Shown: positions 7,144 to 12,465 of the stretch, in pieces | Position numbering within the stretch: the stretch's first letter is position 1 | Layout: every line of letters begins with the position of its first letter | DNA from: JAHFOW01 sp964370795 | Lineage (GTDB): Bacteria > Planctomycetota > Brocadiia > Brocadiales > Brocadiaceae | DNA length: 12,465 nt | Reading direction: 5' to 3' | Assembly (NCBI GenBank): GCA_964370795.1 | Contig: CAYJME010000084.1 | Span: 1 to 12,465 of the forward strand | The notes under the pieces: generated by a model | Databases searched by the model: none | Seen by the model: the letters and a program-made list of their open reading frames with translations, nothing else | Told to the model about the DNA's origin: nothing | Position numbers and translations under genes: made by a program

Positions 7144-8196
7144 CTAATTCATAGTAACTGGGAGCCTTGCGAATCTCTTGCCTGCTTCAAGAAAGGCAAC
7201 CATGTTTTCATGCGGTGTGTGGATGGGCACCTCACACCCGGTGGCTACAATAAATCCTTTTGGATTGTCAGATGCCTTTGCCACACAATCCTTAACCATG
7301 AGCATTATCGTTTCGGGATTCCCCTTAAGCATACCATCTGCCGGGCTTACATTACCCATAAGACAGACTTTCTCTCCCACTAATTCTTTCGCCTCCTGCA
7401 GGTCAATGTTATCAATACTCAGGATATCCGCCTCACTCTCAGCCATGCATTGTATCACCCGTTTTGTCTTTCCGCAGATATGGAGGACGCCGGGGAGGTT
7501 GTAGGAATGAATATGCGCATATACCTCTTTGAGATACGGCAGGACAAATTCCCTGAAATGTTTCTCGCTGATCATAGAACCAGTGGCAACTGGCTCGACA
7601 GTAACAGGAACTCCACCTGCCTTTACATAAGCGTCAATAACATTTTTAACTGATTGGGTTGCAACCTTCATCATGGTATGCACTAATTCCGGGTCAGTGT
7701 AGAGCTCTTTGATAAAAGTCTCTGTACCCCGTAAAGCCGCAGATGTTGTAAAGGGGGCGCCAATAACAGGTACAATGAATACCTCATTCCCGATGGCATC
7801 CATACATCGTTTCACCGCCTCTAAATACACAGGGAGTCTCCCGTCCCTTTCGGGATCGACAGGTTTAAGTTTTTCGATGTCTTTCCGCGTCTGTATAAAC
7901 GGAGTTTCTACCTGCGGAGCGTCATCTTCGGGGAAATACATTTTCGTACCCATTGCCTCTGCTACGGTAGAAGTCGTAGAAAAGATGTAAACGATATCGT
8001 GCCGGTATTTATTGAAACAGGCAATATTCGCGTCCCCCATGTTCCTGCCGTTTGTGCAGAAATCCCTGACGGTCAGGTTCAGGCTCCTGGATGCAAAATT
8101 AAGGATCAGGGGACTTACCAGGAGCCTGTCGACCTGCTTTCCCTGCAGAATTGACAGCATCCTCTCCTTTGGTTTCATTTCATCGATATGGTTCAT
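7144..8196 (-). CDS. UroD-type corrinoid methyltransferase (MtoB/CmuA-like)
   Basis: Product of 350 aa from ATG 8196. That start is chosen because AGGAG (CTCCT at 8203-8207) lies six bases before it; the open frame extends further upstream to 8244 without a site. The zinc motif is visible as His239 and Cys241 in VLHICGK and Cys321 in ATGCEVPIHTP, with an EPVATGSMISEKHFREFVLPYL block in the middle, all normal for UroD-fold methyltransferases. Proteins of this family serve as substrate:corrinoid methyltransferases in aryl methyl ether (MtoB, MtvB) and chloromethane (CmuA) use. It follows the corrinoid protein gene by 86 bases and differs clearly from its downstream paralogue. My inference is that it demethylates the growth substrate, whose identity the sequence does not show. 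Confidence 0.87.
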   Translation of the reverse strand: MNHIDEMKPKERMLSILQGKQVDRLLVSPLILNFASRSLNLTVRDFCTNGRNMGDANIACFNKYRHDIVYIFSTTSTVAEAMGTKMYFPEDDAPQVETPFIQTRKDIEKLKPVDPERDGRLPVYLEAVKRCMDAIGNEVFIVPVIGAPFTTSAALRGTETFIKELYTDPELVHTMMKVATQSVKNVIDAYVKAGGVPVTVEPVATGSMISEKHFREFVLPYLKEVYAHIHSYNLPGVLHICGKTKRVIQCMAESEADILSIDNIDLQEAKELVGEKVCLMGNVSPADGMLKGNPETIMLMVKDCVAKASDNPKGFIVATGCEVPIHTPHENMVAFLEAGKRFARLPVTMN

Positions 8197-8202
8197 CGCA
8201 TA

Positions 8203-8207
8203 CTCCT
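8203..8207 (-). promoter_or_regulatory. Shine-Dalgarno site deciding the start at 8196
   Basis: AGGAG on the minus strand lies six bases upstream of ATG 8196. It supports that start over the longer open frame, whose extra 16 residues (MRSRSTIVTIKLQEYA) do not resemble the family N-terminus. Confidence 0.7.
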
Positions 8208-8249
8208 GTAATTTAATGGTTACTATAGTTGACCTACTTCTCATTATTT

Positions 8250-8278
8250 CCTCTGCGTACTCAGCGCCCTCGGCGTTA
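8250..8278. repeat. Diverged CTCTGCG-type dispersed repeat
   Basis: The stretch contains CCTCTGCGTACTC, then AGCGCCCTCGGCGTTAA. It resembles the dispersed repeats built on tandem CTCTGCG / CGCAGAG words that I know from intergenic regions of many environmental genomes. It fills most of the gap between the corrinoid protein gene and the next methyltransferase, just outside the methyltransferase's likely start. Function is unknown and the copy looks degenerate. Confidence 0.4.
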
Positions 8279-8282
8279 AGAG

Positions 8283-8981
8283 TTATTTTTTTCTAACCCT
8301 TACCAATTCTGGCGTTTTAAATGTCAGAGGCACATGAATATTCTGAAACAGACCCTTTGCAACCTTGACTGCCTCTGCTGCATTCTTTGCGTACCCATCG
8401 GCGCCAATCCTTTTGGCAAAACCAGGTGATATTGGACCACCGCCAACCATGACCCTGGATGCAATACCAGCCTTTTTAATGTCCTCAATAACCACCTGCA
8501 TACCATCCATCGTAGTAGTCATGAGGGTTGAAAGACAAACCAGGTCGGCGTTTAGCTCCCCCGCTGTGTCAACAAACTTTGCATACGGCACGTTCCTGCC
8601 CAGGTCGTGTTTTTAAAATACTGGATTATAAAGCATGATTTTTTCAAGGTTTTTAACAAAATCATGGGTATCGCCTTTTACGACGCCGATTACCACCTTT
8701 TTCTTGTCCCGGGTATTTTCCTTTGGCAAATGGGGCCTGACGACCTCAATTCCCGCGTTCATGGTATCGGCACAGAGGAGTATTTCCGGCACAAAGTATT
8801 CCTCCTGCTCAAAGAGTTCATTGACCTTGTCCATGCCCCGTGCAAGTCCTTCAGTGATTACCTCATAAGGGTCAATTTTACGGTGAATGGCTTCCGTGGC
8901 TGCCTTGACCGCACGGGATACATCCATTTCAATCACCGCCTGGGCTAAATCATTCAGAATTTTATGTTTATTTGTGTCCAT
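8283..8981 (-). pseudogene. Corrinoid (B12-binding) methyl carrier protein with in-frame stop
   Basis: One frame of 233 codons that would make a normal-length MtaC/MtoC-like corrinoid protein but for TAA at codon 123 (8613-8615). Residues 1-90 are the helical cap domain, with EEYFVPEILLCADTMNAGI (60-78). The Rossmann B12 domain follows. Of the DxHxxG signature, Asp104 and the axial-ligand His106 remain, but the glycine is Val109. After the stop the same frame continues DLGRNVP, then the S151-T-L153 motif and the GGG at 180-182. The stop aligns with a position normally Glu in family blocks of the type GFEV.DLG, so one GAA to TAA change would explain it. Translation starts from a strong AGGAGG (CCTCCT at 8987-8992) five bases before the ATG. 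A GTG at 8591 could in theory restart the second half. The gene lies 43 bases after the formate dehydrogenase. A nonfunctional or recently broken gene is most likely. Confidence 0.85.
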
Positions 8982-8986
8982 AGACG

Positions 8987-8992
8987 CCTCCT
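8987..8992 (-). promoter_or_regulatory. Strong Shine-Dalgarno of the corrinoid protein gene
   Basis: AGGAGG on the minus strand, five bases before ATG 8981, lies in the 43-base gap after the formate dehydrogenase stop. Such a strong site before a broken reading frame suggests that the gene was well translated until recently. Confidence 0.7.
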
Positions 8993-9024
8993 GTTGCTGT
9001 TATCGTATTATGTAAAAATATTCC

Positions 9025-11718
9025 TTAACATGCACACAACTCTACTTTTACCGCACACACCTTATATTCAGGGGTGAGCGCAAGCATGTCTTCTCCGGGA
9101 CCGGTCAAAACATTCGTTGGGGTTTCTGGAAAATGGAAAGACAGAAACACGCTCCCCGGCCTTGACCGTGTGGTAACAAGGGCTTTTACTTCCAATGAAC
9201 CCCGTCTTGACGTTACTCTTACGCGGTCATCAGTTTTTATATCAAGCGCCCCGGCGTCGTCCGGATGTATCTCCACAAATTCCTCCGAACTGATCGAATG
9301 GATTTCAGGATTACGAAGTGACATCGAACCATTGTTGTAATGATAAAGACGACGGCCTGTGGTCAAATACAAAGGATAGCTACTATCCGGTAACTCCTCA
9401 GAAGGTGTGTACAGGAGGTCATTGAGTTTGCCTTTTCCTCTTGTGAACGTGTCTTTGTGGAGAATAGGTGTGCCCGGATGTTTCTTATCCCATACCGGCC
9501 ATACCAGTCCATCACCTTCAAGCCGTTTAAAAGAAATTCCGGCAAATTCCGGGGTAAGACTGGCAACTTCTTCCATAATTTCTTTCGGATGGTTGTAATG
9601 CATAGGGTAACCCATAGCATTTGCAATCAAACACATAATTTCCCAATCATGTTTTGTCCCTTTTGGTAATCGAATGGCCTGATTGAGCAGCCTTACCCTT
9701 CTTTCTGCATTGGTAAAGGTGCCGTCCTTTTCAAAGAAGCAGCCAGCCGGGAGTACTACATGGGCGAGCCTGGCTGTTTCTGTCATAAATATTTCCTGAA
9801 CCACAAGAAAATCAAGTTTTTTCATGGCTGATTTCACATGATGTATATTTGCCTGTGTCGCAGCCGGGTCGTATCCGATGATATACATTGCCTTTAGTTT
9901 ACCTTCCAGGGATGCTCTGTACATTTGAGGTTCCTTCAGTCCCGGTTTCGTGGGAAGCTGGCAATTCCATGCCTCAGAGAATTTTTTGTTAGCTGCCGGT
10001 TCATCTACCTTTTGGTAACAGGTGTATACATCAGGCAAGGCGCCCATATCGCAGGAACCCTGGACGTTATTCTGCCCGCGGAGCGGATTAATTCCCGTAT
10101 TGGGCCTGCCAACGTTGCCAGTAATCAGCGCCAGATTTGCCAGGGACATAACGCCGTGAGAACCCGCCTTGTGTTCTGTCATGCCTAATCCATACACAAT
10201 CATACCTTTCCTTGTGCTCGCATAAATTCGGGCAGCCTTGATAATATCTTCCTTCGGAACACCCGTGATTTCCTCAACTTTTTCCGGTGTAAACGGAGAC
10301 ACAACCTGTCGCAGCATATCTATGTTTTCGGTACGTTGCTGGATAAACTCCTTGTTTTCCAAACCTTCTTTAAGAATAACATGGAGCAGTCCATTAATAA
10401 GGGCGACATTGGTGCCGGGTTTTAAACGCAGCCAGACCGTTGCATATTGGACGAGTTCTATTTCTCGCGGGTCGATTACAATCAATTTGGCCCTATTGTA
10501 TCGCACCGCCTTTTTTATCTTTAATGCCGCTACCGGATGTGCCTCGGTAGTGTTAGAACCACTTACGATGAGTACTTCTGCGCCTTCGATGTCAGCCAGC
10601 GAATTGGTAGCAGCGCCGCTCCCCAATGCAGCCCTGAGACCGGTAACTGACGGGGCGTGGCATACACGCGCACAGTTATCCATGTTATTGGTTCCCATGA
10701 CAGCGCGGGTAAACTTTTGAGCGAGGTAATTTTCTTCGTTTGTGCCTCTGGAGGAACTGAGGCATCCAAACGCATCAGGGCCGTATTTCTGCTTAATTTC
10801 CATCAATTTCTGTGCGACGAGTTTTATAGCCTCCTCCCAGCTTGCCTCCCGGAATGGTTGATCAATATGGTCACGAATCAATGGAGATTTTAACCGGTCA
10901 GGACTTCTGTAAAACTCAAATCCGTATCGTCCCTTAACACACAGGCTACCATAATTTGGAGGTGAATGGATATCTGCTGTTACCTTTAAAATATCACCCT
11001 GCTTGACGTGAAGTACGAGGCTGCATCCTACGCCGCAGTAACAACAAACCGTACGCACCTGCTTCGTTTCCCAGGGACGTCCTTTTTTCATAGCGGGTTT
11101 GTCCATAAGGGCGCCAACGGGACAGACGGAAACACAATGTCCACAAAACACACAACCGGATTCCTTGAGTGGTTTTTCAAAGGCGGTTGCTATTGAGGTT
11201 TGCATCCCACGGTTTGAAAATGCCCAGATGTGTTGGTTTTGTACCTCATCGCAAATCCTGACGCATTTTCCACAGAGGATGCATTTATTCATATCCCGAT
11301 AGATTGCCGGATTTGAATCATCTGGCCTGGAAGGCGGATTACAATCGGTAAAACGTGAGGTCTTTACCTCGTATTCATACATAAGCTTTTGCAGTTGACA
11401 TTCCCCTGTCTTGTCGCACGTCAGGCAATCGTTCGGATGATCCGACCAGATGAGTTCGAGATTGAGTCGCCGTGAACGCATGACTAATTCGCTGTGGGTG
11501 GTGATTTTCATACCTTCTGAAACAGGGGTTGCACACGAGGCTACCAGAGTTCGTGCACCCTCTACCTCCACCACACACATGCGGCAAGCTCCGGTAGGAG
11601 TTAAGCGTGGATCGTGACACAACGTAGGGATGTGAATCCCGAGTTTTTGGGCTGCTTGTAAAATTGTTTGTGAAGGTTCTGCCTCCACCTTTTTTCCATC
11701 AATGAATAAAGACACCAT
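9025..11718 (-). CDS. fdhA: Formate dehydrogenase catalytic subunit, Mo/W-bisPGD, Cys type
   Basis: Product of 897 aa, the size of NuoG-like cytoplasmic FdhA of anaerobes. It oxidises formate to CO2 or runs in reverse. N-terminal 2Fe-2S ligands are Cys34, Cys45, Cys48 and Cys62. A His-Cys3 cluster follows (His94, Cys98, Cys101, Cys107), then two 4Fe-4S ferredoxin sites (Cys146/149/152/156 and Cys189/192/195/199). The molybdopterin domain opens with Cys225-x2-Cys228-x3-Cys232 and Cys260. The catalytic residue is Cys353 followed by His354 in ARVCHAPSV, so this is the cysteine and not the selenocysteine form. The C-terminal molybdopterin-dinucleotide-binding domain begins around YPLYLTTGR. GGAGG (CCTCC at 11731-11735) lies 12 bases upstream, a long spacing. 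No diaphorase-type partner subunit lies nearby. It heads the minus-strand run that includes the corrinoid methyltransferase genes. Confidence 0.93.
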   Translation of the reverse strand: MVSLFIDGKKVEAEPSQTILQAAQKLGIHIPTLCHDPRLTPTGACRMCVVEVEGARTLVASCATPVSEGMKITTHSELVMRSRRLNLELIWSDHPNDCLTCDKTGECQLQKLMYEYEVKTSRFTDCNPPSRPDDSNPAIYRDMNKCILCGKCVRICDEVQNQHIWAFSNRGMQTSIATAFEKPLKESGCVFCGHCVSVCPVGALMDKPAMKKGRPWETKQVRTVCCYCGVGCSLVLHVKQGDILKVTADIHSPPNYGSLCVKGRYGFEFYRSPDRLKSPLIRDHIDQPFREASWEEAIKLVAQKLMEIKQKYGPDAFGCLSSSRGTNEENYLAQKFTRAVMGTNNMDNCARVCHAPSVTGLRAALGSGAATNSLADIEGAEVLIVSGSNTTEAHPVAALKIKKAVRYNRAKLIVIDPREIELVQYATVWLRLKPGTNVALINGLLHVILKEGLENKEFIQQRTENIDMLRQVVSPFTPEKVEEITGVPKEDIIKAARIYASTRKGMIVYGLGMTEHKAGSHGVMSLANLALITGNVGRPNTGINPLRGQNNVQGSCDMGALPDVYTCYQKVDEPAANKKFSEAWNCQLPTKPGLKEPQMYRASLEGKLKAMYIIGYDPAATQANIHHVKSAMKKLDFLVVQEIFMTETARLAHVVLPAGCFFEKDGTFTNAERRVRLLNQAIRLPKGTKHDWEIMCLIANAMGYPMHYNHPKEIMEEVASLTPEFAGISFKRLEGDGLVWPVWDKKHPGTPILHKDTFTRGKGKLNDLLYTPSEELPDSSYPLYLTTGRRLYHYNNGSMSLRNPEIHSISSEEFVEIHPDDAGALDIKTDDRVRVTSRRGSLEVKALVTTRSRPGSVFLSFHFPETPTNVLTGPGEDMLALTPEYKVCAVKVELCAC

Positions 11719-11779
11719 AATTCTTTATAACCTCCAAGTACAAAATGAAAAAGAATTTTTGATTATTACTAAGGGACGT

Positions 11780-11798
11780 TTCCAATAAACTATTGGAA
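11780..11798. promoter_or_regulatory. 8-bp perfect dyad upstream of formate dehydrogenase
   Basis: TTCCAATA (11780-11787) and TATTGGAA (11791-11798) are perfect arms around AAC, centred about 71 bases before the fdhA start. The position suits a dimeric repressor or activator site controlling the operon. It could also form a small RNA hairpin in the leader. I cannot name a matching regulator. Confidence 0.35.
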
Positions 11799-11875
11799 GA
11801 AGGACGGCGTCTTTTGGATTGAGAGGAATCGAAAAAAAGAAAGGAATTGTTCTCTTGGAAAAATGAGATTACAAG

Positions 11876-12037
11876 ATGGAAAATATCCTTGAAATCAGGG
11901 GAAATGCGTCAGGAAATAGTTCCGAAGAGTCCGTGTCTTCTCCGCACAATCTGGAAATGGCGCCGCCACTTCAAAGCGGATGCTCACCCGTATTTGAAAA
12001 ACATGGTTTGCCTCCAGATCATGAACAGGACTCCTGA
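11876..12037 (+). CDS. Possible small ORF of 53 codons
   Basis: The frame opens with ATG four codons after a TGA and ends at TGA 12035-12037. The protein begins MENILEIRGNASGNSSEESV and ends GLPPDHEQDS; it is acidic and Pro/Ser rich. It overlaps an alternative frame of 67 codons (11847-12050), and only one of the two, or neither, can be real. There is no Shine-Dalgarno and no recognised family. It is divergent from fdhA. Confidence 0.15.
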   Translation: MENILEIRGNASGNSSEESVSSPHNLEMAPPLQSGCSPVFEKHGLPPDHEQDS

Positions 12038-12112
12038 AAATATAAAGTAAATGTGATGAAAAATGTTAGTGACGTATTACGATACGTTCCAACGTTACAA
12101 GATGCAAAAACA

Positions 12113-12142
12113 CAGAAAACCTTAGCATCTTTATGAGTATGT
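12113..12142. repeat. Diverged short repeat, copy 1
   Basis: AGAAAAC followed by CTTAGCATCTTTATGA aligns, with several mismatches and one gap, with the copy at 12209-12241. Both resemble the intergenic repeats built on words such as TCTTCGTG and TCTTTGCG. Likely degenerate and without coding function. Confidence 0.3.
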
Positions 12143-12208
12143 GATTATTCTTATACAAAATCATTCTATAAATATCAAAGAAATTATTCTCAAGACAGGA
12201 AGATAACA

Positions 12209-12241
12209 AGAAAAACCTGGCGTCTTCGTGACTATGGTGGT
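12209..12241. repeat. Diverged short repeat, copy 2
   Basis: AGAAAAACCTGGCGTCTTCG, continuing TGACTATGGTGG, is the better preserved copy of the element at 12113-12142. It recalls the TCTTCGTG...TTCGTGGTT dispersed repeats of environmental genomes. Confidence 0.35.
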
Positions 12242-12299
12242 TGCATAAAATACTTGTGTTGTTTTGATAAAACAATTATGCTTTATCTAACTAATGATG

Positions 12300-12360
12300 A
12301 TGTAACTCAAACCTTCAGGAATTTTAATATTTGTTGTAGGGCAACCCTTTAGAGTTTGTG
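12300..12360. repeat. Two decayed REP-like half-hairpins
   Basis: At 12301 TGTAACTCAA continues ACC and TTCAG. Its first ten bases match the tag and stem start of the RAYT-flanking unit, but the expected right arm has decayed. At 12334 TTGTAGGGCAACCC is followed by TTTAG, where the expected right arm GGTTGCCC is replaced by diverged sequence. Both have the tag-stem-five-base-loop layout with a worn 3' arm. Confidence 0.35.
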
Positions 12361-12378
12361 CAAAAAGTCGAGTTTTAG

Positions 12379-12464
12379 GTGTCATTGCGAGCGAAGCGGA
12401 GCAATCTTTTCCTCATTATAATAATTCCAGGAGATTGCTTCGGAAAAAACCCTCGCAATGACAC
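12379..12464. repeat. 86-bp inverted-repeat element (MITE-like, GTCATTGCGAG type)
   Basis: Perfect 13-bp terminal arms GTGTCATTGCGAG (12379-12391) and CTCGCAATGACAC (12452-12464) bound the element. Inner arms GCAATCT (12401-12407) and AGATTGC (12432-12438) also pair. The ends and the GAAGC...GCAATCT words match a dispersed element widely seen in environmental bacterial genomes. It encodes nothing and lies at the window edge. Confidence 0.75.
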
Positions 12465-12465
12465 G

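Larger units (their letters stand above)
4130..11718 (-). other. Putative C1/methyl-transfer operon
   Basis: Five same-strand genes: formate dehydrogenase, corrinoid protein, UroD-type methyltransferase, MtaA-like methyltransferase and RACo-like activator, separated by 43, 86, 187 and 166 bases. The combination of corrinoid protein, UroD-fold methyltransferases and activator is the known kit for demethylating methoxy, methyl-thiol or methyl-halide compounds. Co-transcription is inferred from strand and function. The two larger gaps hold hairpins, so separate or processed transcripts are possible. Confidence 0.6.
11719..12465. other. Gene-poor region upstream of formate dehydrogenase
   Basis: No convincing protein gene, tRNA or rRNA is seen in these 747 bases. 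The region holds the upstream sequence of the formate dehydrogenase gene, a perfect dyad, a doubtful 53-codon ORF, and from about 12110 onward a string of degenerate repeats ending in an inverted-repeat element. No cobalamin riboswitch consensus was recognised on either strand. Confidence 0.6.

Noticed and set aside
5943..8196. True uroporphyrinogen decarboxylases for haem synthesis
   Set aside because: Both proteins carry the His-x-Cys...Cys zinc motif of corrinoid methyltransferases and sit beside a corrinoid protein and its activator, with no other tetrapyrrole genes.
8613..8615. TAA in the corrinoid gene as a recoded codon
   Set aside because: Pyrrolysine and selenocysteine use TAG and TGA; nothing supports recoding of TAA, and the nearby loss of the signature glycine favours decay.
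10659..10661. Selenocysteine at the formate dehydrogenase active site
   Set aside because: The codon is an ordinary cysteine codon in ARVCHAPS and no TGA interrupts the frame.
10238..10720. 160-codon plus-strand ORF
   Set aside because: Antisense shadow of the formate dehydrogenase; low-complexity Ser/Thr composition typical of such shadows.
11847..12050. 67-codon plus-strand ORF
   Set aside because: No Shine-Dalgarno and a Trp/Arg/Lys-rich composition without a family; another frame overlaps it. Not enough evidence for a gene.
12072..12087. Small dyad ACGTAT / ATACGT
   Set aside because: A six-base arm in A/T-rich sequence is expected by chance and has no informative position.
12066..12275. 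69-codon minus-strand ORF
   Set aside because: Runs through A/T-rich repeat remnants and has no recognised domain.

Overview
The window reads like a strictly anaerobic, corrinoid-using bacterium with moderate GC. A long cysteine-type formate dehydrogenase, two uroporphyrinogen-decarboxylase-fold methyltransferases, a corrinoid protein and a RACo-type activator fit an acetogen-like or Wood-Ljungdahl C1 metabolism. Anammox-lineage Planctomycetota is one plausible source, but the sequence alone does not settle the taxonomy.

Left part (1-3270): a minus-strand atypical SDR protein (158-1111) is divergent from a plus-strand coiled-coil lipoprotein (1348-1992), which is followed by an M20-family metallohydrolase (2068-3270). 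These look like ordinary accessory genes. The first 157 bases hold nothing I recognise.

Mobile module (3273-4110): a complete REP-associated tyrosine transposase (RAYT, 3401-4057) lies between two 60-bp direct repeats that are 58/60 identical. Each repeat is an inverted pair of hairpins closed by an outer stem. A third pair of the same design but with different stems lies at 5796-5874. Across the hairpins the 5-nt loop is constant (GTCTC, once GTCCC) while the stems change by compensatory base pairs.

Main operon-like run (minus strand, 11718 down to 4130): formate dehydrogenase catalytic subunit, a corrinoid protein interrupted by an in-frame TAA, a UroD-type methyltransferase, a second UroD/MtaA-type methyltransferase and a RACo-like ASKHA/2Fe-2S activator. 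The expected logic is that one methyltransferase loads a methyl group onto the cob(I)alamin protein, the second unloads it, the activator re-reduces inactive cob(II)alamin, and formate dehydrogenase handles the C1 product. The corrinoid protein looks broken, with a nonsense codon and a lost DxHxxG glycine. The activator has Asp where the third 2Fe-2S cysteine is expected. The set may therefore be decaying, or it may borrow a corrinoid protein encoded elsewhere.

Right end (11719-12465): about 750 bases without a convincing gene. It holds a perfect dyad upstream of the formate dehydrogenase, a doubtful 53-codon ORF, two diverged copies of a short repeat, two decayed hairpin half-sites and an 86-bp inverted-repeat element ending in GTGTCATTGCGAG / CTCGCAATGACAC.
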